Assembly: GCA_027624855.1 (NCBI GenBank)
Contig: JAQBTQ010000022.1
Coordinates: 1-43,394, forward strand
DNA: 43,394 nt
From: Bacteroidota bacterium
GTDB lineage: Bacteria; Bacteroidota; Bacteroidia; Flavobacteriales_D; Sanyastnellaceae
Direction of reading: 5' to 3'
Positions 1 to 9,889 of this stretch are shown here, piece after piece. Below the pieces are notes generated by a model, which saw nothing but the letters and a program-made list of their open reading frames with translations, was not told the DNA's origin and did not search any database. How positions within the stretch are numbered: position 1 is the first letter of the stretch; the number at the start of each line of letters is the position of its first letter. A program made the translations under genes and the position numbers.

Positions 1-60
1 GCAGGTGCTTCCTCAACGGCAGCTTCAGCAGCAGGTGCTTCCTCAACGGCAGCTTCAGCA
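1..60. repeat. 30-bp tandem repeat, two perfect copies, in rplQ tail
   Basis: Bases 1-30 and 31-60 are identical, and bases 61-69 repeat the first nine bases again before the sequence diverges. On the minus strand each unit encodes [10 protein letters not shown] in frame. More copies may lie beyond the window edge. Perfect identity at synonymous sites suggests recent slippage or unequal crossover. Confidence 0.9.
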
Positions 61-503
61 GCAGGTGCTGCGATTGGTTCCGTTTTCGCTCCTCCACGAC
101 GAGATCGACGTGACCGCTTCTTTTTGGTCTCAGAGCCATACAGCTCGTTGAAATCGACCAATTCAATCAAACACATTTCTGCATTATCTCCTAATCGATT
201 CCCTGTACGGATAATCCGAGTATAGCCACCTTCACGCGTTGCAACCTTTGGCCCTACTGATCTGAAGAGTTCAGCGACAGCATATTTATTTCCCAATACA
301 CTGAACACAACACGACGGCTGTGCGTAGTATCCTCTTTGGAACGCGTTACTATAGGCTCTACGAATTGACGCAGCGCCTTGGCCTTTGCGACGGTCGTTG
401 AAATTCGCTTATGCTCAATCAATGAACATGCCATGTTCGATAGCATGGCCCGTCGATGCGCGGTCTTTCGACCTAGATGATTAAAATTCTTATTGTGCCG
501 CAT
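1..503 (-). CDS. rplQ: 50S ribosomal protein L17, C-terminus cut by window edge
   Basis: Large-subunit protein near the exit tunnel. The start is the ATG at 503-501, four bases after the rpoA stop, and the protein opens [20 protein letters not shown], the standard L17 beginning. The L17 fold fills about residues 1-120 (to IELVDFNE). It is followed by a basic linker rich in Lys and Arg and then an Ala/Glu/Pro tail made of a decapeptide ([10 protein letters not shown]) encoded by two identical 30-base repeats at 1-60. The reading frame is still open at base 1, so the tail length is unknown. Acidic or alanine-rich tails on L17 are common in Bacteroidota. It is the last visible gene of the ribosomal operon. 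Confidence 0.97.
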   Translation of the reverse strand, partial: MRHNKNFNHLGRKTAHRRAMLSNMACSLIEHKRISTTVAKAKALRQFVEPIVTRSKEDTTHSRRVVFSVLGNKYAVAELFRSVGPKVATREGGYTRIIRTGNRLGDNAEMCLIELVDFNELYGSETKKKRSRRSRRGGAKTEPIAAPAAEAAVEEAPAAEAAVEEAP

Positions 504-507
504 GACT

Positions 508-1500
508 TCACTCTTTGTCGAGTTTATACTTACTCACATCCATACCGAATGAGAGGTTCTTGTTCTCGACCAAATCCTCCAATTCCGTCAAAGACTTCTT
601 GCCGAAGTTTCGGAATTTCAACAGGTCGTTTTTATTGTAGCTTACTAATTCGCCGAGGGTTTCAATGTCCGCAGCTTTCAAACAATTCAAGGCGCGAACG
701 CTCAAATCCATATCGCTCAATTTTGTTTTGAGCAACTGGCGCATGTGCAAGCTGGTCTCGTCGAATTCTTCCACTTCAACTCGCTCTTCCAATTCCAGCG
801 AAATGCGCTCATCGCTGAAGAGCATGAAGTGTTGAATCAAAATCTTTGCAGACTCTTGAAGGGCATCTTTTGGCGAAATGCTTCCGTCACATTCAATGTG
901 CAGAATCAATTTTTCATAGTCCGTTCGCTGCTCAACACGGTAGTTTTCGACTTCATATTGAACATTCCGAATAGGCGTAAAGATGGAATCCATCGCGATG
1001 GTTCCCAATGAAGAGCCTTCACGCTTATTTTCTTCAGATTGAACATAACCACGACCTTTTCCAATGACAATCTCCAGAGTCAAAGAGACGGACTCATCCA
1101 TGTTGCAAATGACATGGTCTGGATTCATGACTTGGAAGGCAGAAGTGAACTGTCCAATGTCGCCAGCTGTGAATGCTTGTTGACCGGAAACTTTTACCGT
1201 TACCGTTTCGCCTTCACTGCCTTCGATTTGACGCTTGAAACGAACCTGCTTCAAGTTCAAAATCATTTCAGTCACATCTTCTTGAACGCCTTTAATGGTC
1301 GAATACTCATGCTCAACGCCTTCAATTTTGATGCTCGTAATGGCGTAGCCCTCTAATGAAGACAACAAAATTCGGCGTAATGCATTGCCCACTGTGATGC
1401 CAAATCCTGGCTCGAGCGGACGGAATTCAAAGGTTCCGTTGAACTCGGTTGAGTCCAACATGATCACCTTGTCTGGTTTCTGGAAATCTAGAATGGCCAT
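508..1500 (-). CDS. rpoA: DNA-directed RNA polymerase alpha subunit
   Basis: Core RNA polymerase alpha subunit, 330 residues, the usual family length. The N-terminal dimerisation domain (about 1-230) carries [20 protein letters not shown] near residues 31-50, the conserved alpha motif. The C-terminal domain (about 250-318) shows [18 protein letters not shown] and [13 protein letters not shown], the helix-hairpin-helix surface that contacts DNA and activators; the arginine matching E. coli R265 is kept. It sits between rpsD (18-base gap) and rplQ (4-base gap), as in the alpha operon of other bacteria. Confidence 0.99.
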   Translation of the reverse strand: MAILDFQKPDKVIMLDSTEFNGTFEFRPLEPGFGITVGNALRRILLSSLEGYAITSIKIEGVEHEYSTIKGVQEDVTEMILNLKQVRFKRQIEGSEGETVTVKVSGQQAFTAGDIGQFTSAFQVMNPDHVICNMDESVSLTLEIVIGKGRGYVQSEENKREGSSLGTIAMDSIFTPIRNVQYEVENYRVEQRTDYEKLILHIECDGSISPKDALQESAKILIQHFMLFSDERISLELEERVEVEEFDETSLHMRQLLKTKLSDMDLSVRALNCLKAADIETLGELVSYNKNDLLKFRNFGKKSLTELEDLVENKNLSFGMDVSKYKLDKE

Positions 1501-1518
1501 TTGCTTGAGGGATTTGGA

Positions 1519-2124
1519 TTACTTAGAGTACAATTCTACGATGAGGGATTCCTTGATGTTTTCAGGAATCTGATCACGTGTGGGGACATTGATAAACGTG
1601 CCGGACATGTTTTGGACATTCCAGTCCAACCACTCCAATCGCTTTGGTGCACCTCCTAAAGAGCTTGTGATGACGGTCATCGACTTGCTCTTTTCTCGCA
1701 CAGCGACTACGTCACCTGGACGCAAACGGTAGGATGGAATATTCACCAAATGTCCGTTTACCATAATGTGACGGTGCGTCACCAATTGCCGAGCTCCACG
1801 ACGTGAATTTGCAATGCCCAAACGGTACACTACATTGTCCAATCGGCTTTCACAGAACTGAAGCAATATTTCACCTGTGATTCCAGGGCGTGCGTTGGCT
1901 TGCTTGAACATGTTGGAGAACTGCTTCTCCAAAATGCCGTACGTATATTTCGCTTTTTGCTTTTCAGCTAGCTGAACTGAATATTCAGATTCTTTCTTTC
2001 GGCGACGGTTGTTGCCATGTTGGCCTGGGCCATAAGGTCGACGCTCGAGCGCCTTATCCGGTCCGAAGATTGCCTCCTTAAATCGGCGGCTAATTTTTGA
2101 TTTGGGTCCGCGGTAACGTGCCAT
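1519..2124 (-). CDS. rpsD: 30S ribosomal protein S4
   Basis: Primary 16S rRNA-binding protein of the 30S body, 201 residues. It begins [15 protein letters not shown] and contains the S4 RNA-binding core with [20 protein letters not shown] near residues 92-111 and [19 protein letters not shown]. The N-terminus lacks the four-cysteine zinc knuckle of some S4 proteins, so this is the zinc-free form. In other bacteria S4 autoregulates the alpha operon; no such leader structure was recognised here. It ends 18 bases before rpoA. Confidence 0.99.
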   Translation of the reverse strand: MARYRGPKSKISRRFKEAIFGPDKALERRPYGPGQHGNNRRRKKESEYSVQLAEKQKAKYTYGILEKQFSNMFKQANARPGITGEILLQFCESRLDNVVYRLGIANSRRGARQLVTHRHIMVNGHLVNIPSYRLRPGDVVAVREKSKSMTVITSSLGGAPKRLEWLDWNVQNMSGTFINVPTRDQIPENIKESLIVELYSK

Positions 2125-2158
2125 ATCGGATTACTATTCTTTGATTCGACGATGATGA

Positions 2159-2542
2159 TTATACGCGACGACGCTTTGGTGGGCGGCATCCATTGTGCGG
2201 GAATGGTGTGGCATCGACGATTTCGATGATTTCAATTCCCATGTTGTGTAAGGCGCGCATGGCACTCTCACGACCCGCACCGGGTCCTTTTACAAATGCA
2301 CGGATTTTTCGCAATCCGAGATCGTGCGCTTCACGACCACAATCTTCTGCTGCAACTTGAGCAGCATAAGGGGTGTTCTTCTTGGAGCCCCGGAAACCCA
2401 TCTTACCGGCGCTAGACCATGAAATCACTTGCCCGTTGTTGTTGGTCAGCGAAATGATGATGTTGTTGAAGGATGAGTGGATGTGGGCTTGGCCTGTGGC
2501 CTCCACAACGACTTTCTTCTTTTTCTTGACGTTTTTCGCCAT
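2159..2542 (-). CDS. rpsK: 30S ribosomal protein S11
   Basis: Platform protein of the small subunit, 127 residues. Family signatures are [18 protein letters not shown] near the N-terminus, [18 protein letters not shown] in the middle, and the C-terminal run [13 protein letters not shown]. The start follows rpsM by 49 bases. A lysine-rich stretch at residues 5-10 is typical of Bacteroidota homologues. Confidence 0.99.
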   Translation of the reverse strand: MAKNVKKKKKVVVEATGQAHIHSSFNNIIISLTNNNGQVISWSSAGKMGFRGSKKNTPYAAQVAAEDCGREAHDLGLRKIRAFVKGPGAGRESAMRALHNMGIEIIEIVDATPFPHNGCRPPKRRRV

Positions 2543-2591
2543 CGTCTTAGGATTTAGGTGATCAGTTCCGAATGGAACTCAATGTTTGATG

Positions 2592-2960
2592 TTATTTCTT
2601 CTTATTTGCTACCGTCTTGCGCTTTCCTTTACGCGTACGGGAGTTATTCTTTGTGCGCTGTCCACGCAATGGAAGTCCATTACGGTGACGGATGCCTCGG
2701 TAACTACCGATGTCCATCAAACGCTTGATGTGAGACTGAACTTCCGAACGCAACTCACCTTCCACTTTGAAACCAGTGGAAATGGCGTTTCGAACGGCAC
2801 CAACTTCATCGTCGGTCCAGTCTTCTACTTTTTTGTCTTCAGACACACCACAATCTGCGAGCAATTGTGACGCACGGCTGCGTCCAATACCGTAGATGTA
2901 AGTGAGTGCTACAACACCGCGTTTGTTGCGGGGAATGTCTATACCTGCTATACGTGCCAT
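2592..2960 (-). CDS. rpsM: 30S ribosomal protein S13
   Basis: Head protein of the 30S subunit that contacts the P-site tRNA and the large subunit. I place the start at the ATG at 2960-2958 ([15 protein letters not shown]), six codons inside a longer frame, because [10 protein letters not shown] is the conserved family start. This gives 122 residues. The basic tail [19 protein letters not shown] is typical. It begins 26 bases after the rpmJ stop. Confidence 0.98.
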   Translation of the reverse strand: MARIAGIDIPRNKRGVVALTYIYGIGRSRASQLLADCGVSEDKKVEDWTDDEVGAVRNAISTGFKVEGELRSEVQSHIKRLMDIGSYRGIRHRNGLPLRGQRTKNNSRTRKGKRKTVANKKK

Positions 2961-2986
2961 GGGCGATGGGTTTGGCAAAATCAGGA

Positions 2987-3103
2987 TTAACCCTGACGTT
3001 GCTTCATTTTAGGATTCTTCTTGTTAATGACATACAAGCGACCTTTCCGACGCACAATTTTGCAGTCGGCAGTACGCTTTTTGAGGGAAGCACGAACTTT
3101 CAT
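2987..3103 (-). CDS. rpmJ: 50S ribosomal protein L36
   Basis: Very small large-subunit protein of 38 residues, beginning [20 protein letters not shown] and ending KMKQRQG. It has only one cysteine (residue 14), so the zinc-ribbon Cys/His set of the C+ form is missing; this is the zinc-free paralogue type usual in Bacteroidota. Start ATG at 3103-3101, stop TAA at 2989-2987. It lies between infA (7-base gap) and rpsM. Confidence 0.97.
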   Translation of the reverse strand: MKVRASLKKRTADCKIVRRKGRLYVINKKNPKMKQRQG

Positions 3104-3110
3104 AGTGCAA

Positions 3111-3332
3111 TTATTTCTTGTATCTAAACGAGATCCGACCTTTTGTCAAATCATAAGGTGACATGTCCACGCGTACACGGTCTCCTGGAAGGATTTTGAT
3201 GTAGTACATCCTCATCTTTCCTGAAATGTGGGCAGTAATGATATGCCCGTTTTCTAATTCAACCCGAAACATTGCATTTGACAATGCCTCGAGAATCGTT
3301 CCGTCTTGCGTTATGGACGCTTGTTTCGCCAT
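3111..3332 (-). CDS. infA: Translation initiation factor IF-1
   Basis: Single S1/OB-fold initiation factor that occupies the ribosomal A site, 73 residues. Conserved elements are [40 protein letters not shown] and the C-terminal [15 protein letters not shown]. It lies between map and rpmJ, the usual place in this phylum. The 30-base gap to map is the only real spacer nearby, and no promoter was seen in it. Confidence 0.99.
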   Translation of the reverse strand: MAKQASITQDGTILEALSNAMFRVELENGHIITAHISGKMRMYYIKILPGDRVRVDMSPYDLTKGRISFRYKK

Positions 3333-3362
3333 ATGGTATAAACTCTGGTTAGAATTTCGTTT

Positions 3363-4151
3363 TTAGTGTTGTAAGACTTTTTCTATTTCATCAAAACTTG
3401 AGAGAACGTCCGCTTGACCATTTCTCACTACGACATCATGTTCGAAGTGAGCACTGACTTTGCGGTCTGCCGTCACGATCGTCCATCCATCTTCCAAGTG
3501 AAAGACTTCTTTTCGACCAAGATTGATCATGGGCTCAATGGCCAAGACCATTCCATTCATGAGCCGAGGGCCATTGCCTCTGCGCCCATAATTGGGAACC
3601 TCCGGTGCTTCATGCAACGAACGACCCAACCCGTGACCTACCAATTCCCGAACAACTCCATAACCGTGCTTTTCAGCATGCTGTTGGCAAGCGAATCCAA
3701 TATCGCCGATGCGCTTCCCAACAACCGCTTGCTCAATGGCCAAACGGAGGCATTCTTTGGTGACGTCAAGTAGCTGCTGAATTTCAGGAGCAATCGCACC
3801 CACCGCAAAAGTGTAGGCACTATCTCCATAAAACTCGTTTTTCAGCACCCCACAATCAATGGAGACGATATCGCCCTCTTCGAGGGGTTTATCGTTTGGG
3901 ATGCCATGCACAACTGCTTCATTAACAGAAGTGCATAAGGAATTTGGAAATCCTCCATATCCCTTGAAACCCGGCTCTGCCCCGTGGTCGCGGATGAATT
4001 CCTCGGCTACGGCATCGAGCTCAAGCGTTGTGACTCCAGGACGAATCCTTTCTGCCACAGCAGCTAACGTTTTCCCAACAAGCAAAGAACTTTCCCGAAG
4101 GAGTTCGACCTCTTCGTCCGTTTTTATATGCACGCGTCGGCCAAAACCCAT
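3363..4151 (-). CDS. map: Methionine aminopeptidase, type I
   Basis: Cytosolic metallo-enzyme that removes the initiator methionine from nascent proteins, 262 residues. The expected metal and substrate ligands are all visible: His82 (VVHGIP), Asp99 (SIDCG), Asp110 (YGDSAYTF), His173 (VGHGLGRSLHEAP), Glu206 (LAIEPM) and Glu237 (AHFEHDVVV). There is no N-terminal zinc-finger extension. The start ATG is seven bases past the secY stop, so the two are probably translated together. The secY-map-infA order without adk between them is usual in Bacteroidota. Confidence 0.98.
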   Translation of the reverse strand: MGFGRRVHIKTDEEVELLRESSLLVGKTLAAVAERIRPGVTTLELDAVAEEFIRDHGAEPGFKGYGGFPNSLCTSVNEAVVHGIPNDKPLEEGDIVSIDCGVLKNEFYGDSAYTFAVGAIAPEIQQLLDVTKECLRLAIEQAVVGKRIGDIGFACQQHAEKHGYGVVRELVGHGLGRSLHEAPEVPNYGRRGNGPRLMNGMVLAIEPMINLGRKEVFHLEDGWTIVTADRKVSAHFEHDVVVRNGQADVLSSFDEIEKVLQH

Positions 4152-4157
4152 TTCAGG

Positions 4158-5498
4158 TTATCCCGTGATGCCACCCACAGGAGACTGCGGACGACCTCGT
4201 AATTTTCCAGACTTCATCAAACCATCGTAATGACGAGAAAGCAAGTAGCTCTCGATTTGCTGAAGGGTATCTAGAACGACCCCAACCATGATCAACAACG
4301 ACGTACCGCCGAAGAACATAGAGAAGCCTTGGTTTTCTGTTAAGCCCAGGCTGTACACAATCGCAGGTAAAATTGCGATGAATGCCAGCATCAATGAACC
4401 GGGCAATGTGATATTCGATAAGATTTTTTCCAAGAAGTCCGCTGTTGGCTTGCCTGGCTTTACTCCTGGAATGAAGCTATTCTGCCGCTTCAAATCATCC
4501 GCCATTTGATTGGGGTTGACCGTAATCGCCGTGTAGAAATACGTGAAGATTACAATCATCAGGAAGAAAATCAGGTTGTACCATAATCCATTGAAATCTA
4601 ACAATTGAGTCAAGAACGAATTATTCTCGAAAGTCTCGCTCTGCGTCAAGTACAGGGGAATAAACATGATGGCCTGCGCAAAGATGATTGGCATGACCCC
4701 AGCGGAATTGACTTTCAAAGGAATGTAACTTCTAGCGCCTTCACCTTGTGGCAAGTGCGATCCTCCAGTTTGCATTTTCGCCATTTGAACGTGCACCTTT
4801 CGCAAGGCTTGCACCAGCGCGACACTGGCACCAATAACAATCAACAAAAATGCGATCTCTACCAGGAAGAAGAACGGTGTGCTCGTGGTGGCTTCTTGAA
4901 GAAGGGATTGAGGGAAGGTTGCAATGATTCCGATCATAATCAACAATGAAATCCCATTTCCCACGCCTTTCTCAGTGATTCGTTCACCGAGCCACATGAT
5001 CAACAACGTAGAGCAAACGAGAATTAAGACAGCACTGAACCACCAAAACGTGCCGTCATCCTCCACAGCACCGTAACCAATGACGGATGTTTGGAGGTAA
5101 CCGGGTGCTTGAACTAGCGTGATGGCAATTGTCAAAAGACGCGTGTATTGATTGATTTTCTTCCTTCCACTTTCTCCATCTGCCTGCATTTTTTGTACCG
5201 CAGGAACAGCAATTCCCAACAATTGCATGATGATCGAAGCCGAGATGTAAGGCATGATCCCCAAAGCAAAAATCGAAGCTCTATTAAAGGCTCCTCCTGT
5301 AAACAAGGAAAGCAAATCTCCTAAGCCACCGCTTCCAGCAGTACCTAGTTGTTCAGCCAATTTATCGCTGTTTACCCCAGGGATTACAATGAATGATCCG
5401 ATTCGGTAAACCAAAATCATCCCCAAAGTGATGCCCAATTTTTGGCGCAACTCTTCGTGCTTCCAGATATTCGAGATTTGAGTAAAGAAATTCTTCAT
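4158..5498 (-). CDS. secY: Protein translocase subunit SecY
   Basis: Central channel of the Sec translocon in the inner membrane, 446 residues, with about ten predicted membrane helices. Family marks are the N-terminal RIGSFIVIPGVN, the plug-region GDLLSLFTGGAFNRASIFALGIMPYISASI, GNGISLLIMIGI, and the C-terminal TLQQIESYLLSRHYDGLMKS, where the cytoplasmic ribosome- and SecA-contacting tail lies. It sits between rplO (11-base gap) and map. This is the main chromosomal SecY, not an accessory SecY2. Confidence 0.99.
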   Translation of the reverse strand: MKNFFTQISNIWKHEELRQKLGITLGMILVYRIGSFIVIPGVNSDKLAEQLGTAGSGGLGDLLSLFTGGAFNRASIFALGIMPYISASIIMQLLGIAVPAVQKMQADGESGRKKINQYTRLLTIAITLVQAPGYLQTSVIGYGAVEDDGTFWWFSAVLILVCSTLLIMWLGERITEKGVGNGISLLIMIGIIATFPQSLLQEATTSTPFFFLVEIAFLLIVIGASVALVQALRKVHVQMAKMQTGGSHLPQGEGARSYIPLKVNSAGVMPIIFAQAIMFIPLYLTQSETFENNSFLTQLLDFNGLWYNLIFFLMIVIFTYFYTAITVNPNQMADDLKRQNSFIPGVKPGKPTADFLEKILSNITLPGSLMLAFIAILPAIVYSLGLTENQGFSMFFGGTSLLIMVGVVLDTLQQIESYLLSRHYDGLMKSGKLRGRPQSPVGGITG

Positions 5499-5509
5499 CT
5501 GAACCGGGA

Positions 5510-5956
5510 TTATGCTTCGTTCGCTTCACCTCCAGCTGCTTCAATTGCAGCTTTCGCAGATGCAGAAAATTTGTGAGCTTGAATTGCTACACCAGACTTG
5601 AGTTCACCTCGACCCAAGATTTTGACCAAATCGCGCTTTCCAGCCAAACCATTTTCCATCAAATCATTCAATGTGACGGCTTTTAGCTTTTTGCGATCAA
5701 TCAATTCTTGTAAGGTGTCCAAATTGATTCCTTTGTACTCAACTCGGTTTGGATTGGTAAATCCAAACTTGGGTACACGGCGTTGCAGAGGCTGCTGACC
5801 GCCTTCGAAACCAATTTTGCTTTTGTATCCCGAACGCGACTTTGCGCCCTTGTGTCCACGTGTTGAAGTTCCTCCGTGACCGGATCCTTCACCGCGTCCA
5901 ACTCGCTTGCGCTGCTTCCGAGAACCATCTGCTGGCTTGAGATTGCTGAGATTCAT
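5510..5956 (-). CDS. rplO: 50S ribosomal protein L15
   Basis: Late-assembly large-subunit protein, 148 residues. It begins [20 protein letters not shown] and has the glycine-rich, basic N-terminal extension ([20 protein letters not shown]) that reaches into rRNA. The C-terminal part ends [21 protein letters not shown], the conserved L15/L27e-type fold. It lies between rpmD and secY. Confidence 0.99.
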   Translation of the reverse strand: MNLSNLKPADGSRKQRKRVGRGEGSGHGGTSTRGHKGAKSRSGYKSKIGFEGGQQPLQRRVPKFGFTNPNRVEYKGINLDTLQELIDRKKLKAVTLNDLMENGLAGKRDLVKILGRGELKSGVAIQAHKFSASAKAAIEAAGGEANEA

Positions 5957-5973
5957 GGCTTGTGCTGGTTAAT

Positions 5974-6153
5974 TTAGAGTTCTTCGACCTTGACGAGGTG
6001 ACTGACTTTGCGCACCATGCCCAAAATCTGAGGAGTCGCTTCGTGTTCGACCGGATTGTGTAATTTTTTAATTCCGAGGGCTTCAATGGTAGCCTTCTGA
6101 CGCTTGGGGCGATTGATCGCGCTGCGCACTTGAGTGATTTTGATTTTTCCCAT
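5974..6153 (-). CDS. rpmD: 50S ribosomal protein L30
   Basis: Short large-subunit protein of 59 residues, start ATG at 6153-6151 and stop TAA at 5976-5974. The translation begins [20 protein letters not shown] and contains LGIKKLHN and [17 protein letters not shown], all typical of bacterial L30. It fills the space between rpsE (11-base gap) and rplO (17-base gap), exactly where rpmD is expected. Confidence 0.97.
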   Translation of the reverse strand: MGKIKITQVRSAINRPKRQKATIEALGIKKLHNPVEHEATPQILGMVRKVSHLVKVEEL

Positions 6154-6164
6154 AACGTCAGAGA

Positions 6165-6704
6165 TTAACCGTTAAACACTTTGTGTACTGAAATGCCGCG
6201 AAGCTGGGCGATGTCATGCGCGCTGCGCAACTCCTGCAAAGCATTGAACGTCGCTTTTACAACGTTGTGCGGATTGCTGGAACCCAATGATTTTGCTAGT
6301 ACATCTTTGATCCCCGCACTTTCCAATACGGCACGCATCGCACCACCAGCGATGACTCCCGTACCAGGTGAAGCTGGTCGAATCATGATGTGAGCACCAG
6401 CATACTTCATTTCCTGAGCATGAGGGATGGTACCATTTACCAAGGGCACATCGATCATGTTCTTCTTGGCATCTTCGATTCCCTTCTGAATGGCTGTAGC
6501 GACTTCACGGCTTTTTCCCAAACCGTGGCCCACTCGGCCTTTCTCATCACCAACGACCATGATTGAGCTGAAGCTAAATGTTCGGCCCCCTTTGGTGGTC
6601 TTGGCAACACGGTTTATCCCTACCAAGCGCTCCTTCAATTCTGGATCGCCCGTGCGAGTTTGCTGCTGCTGATCGCGTCCTTTACGTTGTTGACGTTGTT
6701 CCAT
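6165..6704 (-). CDS. rpsE: 30S ribosomal protein S5
   Basis: Small-subunit protein at the mRNA entrance, involved in decoding fidelity, 179 residues. The N-terminal double-stranded RNA-binding domain has [20 protein letters not shown] and [19 protein letters not shown]; the C-terminal domain has [20 protein letters not shown] and [21 protein letters not shown] glutamine/arginine-rich leader precedes the core, a common variation in this phylum. It is five bases from rplR. Confidence 0.99.
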   Translation of the reverse strand: MEQRQQRKGRDQQQQTRTGDPELKERLVGINRVAKTTKGGRTFSFSSIMVVGDEKGRVGHGLGKSREVATAIQKGIEDAKKNMIDVPLVNGTIPHAQEMKYAGAHIMIRPASPGTGVIAGGAMRAVLESAGIKDVLAKSLGSSNPHNVVKATFNALQELRSAHDIAQLRGISVHKVFNG

Positions 6705-6709
6705 CTTTC

Positions 6710-7060
6710 TTAGAATTTAAGCCCTCCTTCGCGGGCAGCTTCTGCCAAGGTTTTCACCCGACCGTGATACAAGTATCCATTTCGATCGAAAACCACCGTT
6801 TCGATTCCTGCGGCTTTTGCCTTTTCTGCAATCATTTTACCTACTGCAGCAGCTTGATCCAATTTTGGACCTTTGGCCTCATCGGCACCCAGTGATCCAG
6901 CAGCCGCGAGCGTTTTTCCTGCTCGATCATCAATGATTTGAGCATAAATCTGCTTGTTGCTTCGGAAAACGGACAAGCGAGGGCATTCAGAGGTGCCGTG
7001 GATTTTTCCACGAACACGACGCTTGATGCGGTTGCGAGCAAATGTCTTTTTCGTTCCCAT
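6710..7060 (-). CDS. rplR: 50S ribosomal protein L18
   Basis: 5S rRNA-binding protein of the central protuberance, 116 residues. Landmarks are [20 protein letters not shown] near the N-terminus, [12 protein letters not shown], and the C-terminal [20 protein letters not shown]. It works with L5 in 5S rRNA placement. It is nine bases from rplF and five from rpsE. Confidence 0.99.
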   Translation of the reverse strand: MGTKKTFARNRIKRRVRGKIHGTSECPRLSVFRSNKQIYAQIIDDRAGKTLAAAGSLGADEAKGPKLDQAAAVGKMIAEKAKAAGIETVVFDRNGYLYHGRVKTLAEAAREGGLKF

Positions 7061-7069
7061 GAGTCTCGA

Positions 7070-7621
7070 TTATTTAGCTGCTGTCTTACCCGCCTTGCGC
7101 CGAATTTGCTCTCCTGCATAGCGAACACCTTTGCCTTTGTATGGCTCTGGCTTACGCAGAGAACGAATCTTCGCTGCAACTGCACCTACGAGTTGCTTAT
7201 CGTGCGAGGTTAATTGTACATATGGATTTTCTCCCTTCTTGGTATCCGCTTCCAATTTGATTTCCTCAGGAAGTCGCATAACAATCTGGTGACTGAAGCC
7301 CAAAGCCAAAGTCAAATCTTGTCCTTGTGACGATGCGCGAAAACCTACACCTACCAATTCCAATCGAATGGTAAATCCAGTTAAGACACCCTCAATCATA
7401 TTGTTCACCAGTGCTCTGTACAAGCCATGCTTAGAACGGTGGTCGCGATGGTCTGAAGGACGTGTGAAAGTCAAAACATTGTCGTTCAACTCAACACCGA
7501 TTTCCGAATCGATTGTTTGCTCCAATTCCCCTTTTGGGCCTTTAACCTTGATTGAAGTGCCGTCCAACGTTACTGTAACGCCGTCTGGTACTGCAATGGG
7601 TGCTTTTCCTATCCGTGACAT
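7070..7621 (-). CDS. rplF: 50S ribosomal protein L6
   Basis: Large-subunit protein near the sarcin-ricin loop and factor-binding site, 183 residues. It begins MSRIGKAPIAVPDGVTV and has two duplicated L6 domains; the second shows the signature PEPYKGKGVRYAGEQIRRK near the C-terminus. It lies between rpsH (19-base gap) and rplR. Confidence 0.99.
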   Translation of the reverse strand: MSRIGKAPIAVPDGVTVTLDGTSIKVKGPKGELEQTIDSEIGVELNDNVLTFTRPSDHRDHRSKHGLYRALVNNMIEGVLTGFTIRLELVGVGFRASSQGQDLTLALGFSHQIVMRLPEEIKLEADTKKGENPYVQLTSHDKQLVGAVAAKIRSLRKPEPYKGKGVRYAGEQIRRKAGKTAAK

Positions 7622-7640
7622 TTGAGTGTACTTTCTTTAA

Positions 7641-8036
7641 TCAATAAACGGTGCAAACAACTTCACCTCCAATGTTCATTTTTCGCGCCTCTTTATCTGT
7701 CATCAACCCTTTTGAAGTTGATACAATGGCAACACCGAGGCCGTTGAGCACTCGTGGCAACTCTCCTGAACTCGAGTACTGACGTAAGCCAGGTCTCGAA
7801 ACACGCTGGAGTTCAGTAATTGCAGGACGCTTGGTCTTGCTATCATAACGCAACGCAATCTTAATGATGCCGTGACCTGCATCATCAAACTTATAGTTCA
7901 AGATGTAGCCTTTGTCGAACAAGATGCGGGTCATCTCTTTCTTCATGTTAGAAGAAGGAATTTCCACGACTTTGTGTCCTGCCATCTGCGCATTGCGGAT
8001 GCGGGTCAAGTAATCTGCTATCGGATCAGTATTCAT
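7641..8036 (-). CDS. rpsH: 30S ribosomal protein S8
   Basis: Central-domain 16S rRNA-binding protein, 131 residues. It begins MNTDPIADYLTRIRNAQMAG and ends with the conserved GLGVAIVSTSKGLMTDKEAR and NIGGEVVCTVY. S8 regulates the spc operon in E. coli; I did not recognise an equivalent RNA site here. It lies between rpsN (21-base gap) and rplF. Confidence 0.99.
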   Translation of the reverse strand: MNTDPIADYLTRIRNAQMAGHKVVEIPSSNMKKEMTRILFDKGYILNYKFDDAGHGIIKIALRYDSKTKRPAITELQRVSRPGLRQYSSSGELPRVLNGLGVAIVSTSKGLMTDKEARKMNIGGEVVCTVY

Positions 8037-8057
8037 AATCTTCAGTCTAATCGTGGG

Positions 8058-8327
8058 TTACCAACTTGCTTTCTTAACGCCAGGAATTTTGCCGGCCAAT
8101 GCCATTTTTCGGAATAAAACCCGAGAAATTCCAAACTGACGCATATAACCACGTGGGCGGCCTGTGATTTGGCAACGGTTGTGCATGCGAACGGCTGCGC
8201 TGTTTGGAGGTAATTTTTGCAATCCCTCCCAATCTCCTGCAGCTTTCAGCGCCTCACGCTTTTCTGCATACTTGGCTACCATTCGAGCCCGCTTGCGCTC
8301 TCGCGCTTTCATTGATTCCTTCGCCAT
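8058..8327 (-). CDS. rpsN: 30S ribosomal protein S14, zinc-free long form
   Basis: Head-domain small-subunit protein, 89 residues. This is the longer form without the CxxC...CxxC zinc ribbon: only one cysteine ([20 protein letters not shown]) remains. It ends [15 protein letters not shown], the standard S14 C-terminus. It follows rplE with a single-base gap, pointing to coupled translation. Confidence 0.99.
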   Translation of the reverse strand: MAKESMKARERKRARMVAKYAEKREALKAAGDWEGLQKLPPNSAAVRMHNRCQITGRPRGYMRQFGISRVLFRKMALAGKIPGVKKASW

Positions 8328-8328
8328 C

Positions 8329-8880
8329 TTATTTCTTTTTGAAGGGGAAACCGAATCCCTCGAGCAAAGCCTGTGCTTCTTCGTCGGTATTCGCTGTGGT
8401 TACAATCGTGATATCCATTCCGTTGAAAAACTTGACTTCGTCTAAGCTGATTTCTGGAAAGATGATCTGTTCTTTTACACCAAACGTAAAATTGCCTCGG
8501 CCGTCAAACCCTTTTGGCTTAACACCCTGGAAGTCTCGTGTACGAGGCAATGAAATCGCAATCAAACGATCCAAAAATTCGTACATGCGCTCACGACGAA
8601 GCGTTACACGCGCACCGATTGGCATGCCCTTACGAAGCTTAAAGTTCGAAACGTCCTTGGTTGAAATCGTCTGAACCGCCTTTTGGCCAGCCACACGAGA
8701 CATTTCATCCGTTGCGTATTCGACAATTTTCTTGTCTGCAATGGCTTTACCCAATCCTTGGTTCAAGCAAATTTTTGTGATGCGTGGTACTTGCATCACA
8801 CTCTTGTACTCGAAACGCTCCTTGAGGTTAGGTACAATTTCCTCAGCGTACTGAGTCTGGAGTCGTGGAATGTAACTCAT
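8329..8880 (-). CDS. rplE: 50S ribosomal protein L5
   Basis: 5S rRNA-binding protein at the subunit interface, 183 residues. Signature pieces are [36 protein letters not shown] and the C-terminal [20 protein letters not shown]. The start ATG overlaps the rplX stop by one base (TAATG), a translational coupling arrangement. Confidence 0.99.
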   Translation of the reverse strand: MSYIPRLQTQYAEEIVPNLKERFEYKSVMQVPRITKICLNQGLGKAIADKKIVEYATDEMSRVAGQKAVQTISTKDVSNFKLRKGMPIGARVTLRRERMYEFLDRLIAISLPRTRDFQGVKPKGFDGRGNFTFGVKEQIIFPEISLDEVKFFNGMDITIVTTANTDEEAQALLEGFGFPFKKK

Positions 8881-9200
8881 TACTTCAGCTCCTCGTTGGT
8901 TTTCTTAGAATAACGAACAAGTTTTCCATCGTCGCCACGACGACGTCCAACTCGTGTGGTGTTGCCTGCAGCATCCACCACCATAACATTTGAGATGTGA
9001 ATTCCCGCTTCAACGGTTTCAATGCCTCCTTGTGGATTCGTTGGTCCTGGCTTAACATGTTTCTTTACCATGTTCACACCTTCAACCTTTACACGATCCG
9101 ACTTGCGGTCAACAGACAAAACAGTTCCCTGCTTGCCCTTACTTCCGCCTGAAATCACCTTAACGGTATCTCCTTTCTTGACTTTTACTCGCTTAAACAT
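8880..9200 (-). CDS. rplX: 50S ribosomal protein L24
   Basis: Assembly-initiating large-subunit protein, 106 residues. The KOW motif is visible as [20 protein letters not shown], followed by [20 protein letters not shown], the L24 signature. It overlaps the rplE start by one base and lies ten bases after rplN. Confidence 0.99.
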   Translation of the reverse strand: MFKRVKVKKGDTVKVISGGSKGKQGTVLSVDRKSDRVKVEGVNMVKKHVKPGPTNPQGGIETVEAGIHISNVMVVDAAGNTTRVGRRRGDDGKLVRYSKKTNEELK

Positions 9201-9210
9201 GGTCTTCGAA

Positions 9211-9579
9211 TTAAAGTACCTCAGGGGCTAGTGAAACAATTTTCATGAAATCCTTTTCACGGAGTTCACGCGCCACCGGGCCAAAAATCCGCGTTCCGCG
9301 CATTTCTCCGTTGGCATTCAAAAGGACAATCGCATTGTCATCGAAGCGGATGTAAGACCCGTCAGCTCGTCGAACAGATTTTTTCGTCCGAACAACTACG
9401 CCTTTGGAAACGGCTCCTTTTTTGATATTACCGTTCGGTGTCGCTTGTTTTACAGAAACGACAACGGTATCCCCGATGCTTGCATATCGCCGACGTGTAC
9501 CACCCAACACCCGGATGCAAAGGACTTCCTTTGCTCCGCTGTTGTCAGCCACCTTCATGCGGGATTCTTGTTGTATCAT
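9211..9579 (-). CDS. rplN: 50S ribosomal protein L14
   Basis: Interface protein that contacts 16S rRNA and forms part of a docking site used by silencing factors such as RsfS, 122 residues. It begins [20 protein letters not shown], the universal L14 start, and ends [13 protein letters not shown] 34-base gap separates it from rpsQ. Confidence 0.99.
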   Translation of the reverse strand: MIQQESRMKVADNSGAKEVLCIRVLGGTRRRYASIGDTVVVSVKQATPNGNIKKGAVSKGVVVRTKKSVRRADGSYIRFDDNAIVLLNANGEMRGTRIFGPVARELREKDFMKIVSLAPEVL

Positions 9580-9613
9580 CTTTTGATTTCTTTCTCTTTA
9601 AACTCCAGCGTTA

Positions 9614-9889
9614 TTATTTCGCTCGTTCGATCACTTCCACCAATCGCCAGCACTTACGCTTGCTCAATGGTCGCGTTTCCATGATTCGAACCGTATCCCC
9701 GATGTTGCAGGTTTCTGCTTCATCGTGCGCCATGAACTTGCTCGTCTTTTTTACGAACTTTCCGTACTTCGGATGCTTTTCCTTTCGCTCCACCGTTACG
9801 GTGATGCTCTTGGTCATGGCATTGGAAGTCACAACTCCAATTCGTTCTTTGCGCAGGTTGCGCTCTGTAGTTGATGTTTCAGTACTCAT
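9614..9889 (-). CDS. rpsQ: 30S ribosomal protein S17
   Basis: OB-fold small-subunit protein, 91 residues. Family marks are [40 protein letters not shown] and [20 protein letters not shown]. The start overlaps the rpmC stop by four bases (ATGA). The first dozen residues ([12 protein letters not shown]) are a short variable extension. Confidence 0.99.
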   Translation of the reverse strand: MSTETSTTERNLRKERIGVVTSNAMTKSITVTVERKEKHPKYGKFVKKTSKFMAHDEAETCNIGDTVRIMETRPLSKRKCWRLVEVIERAK

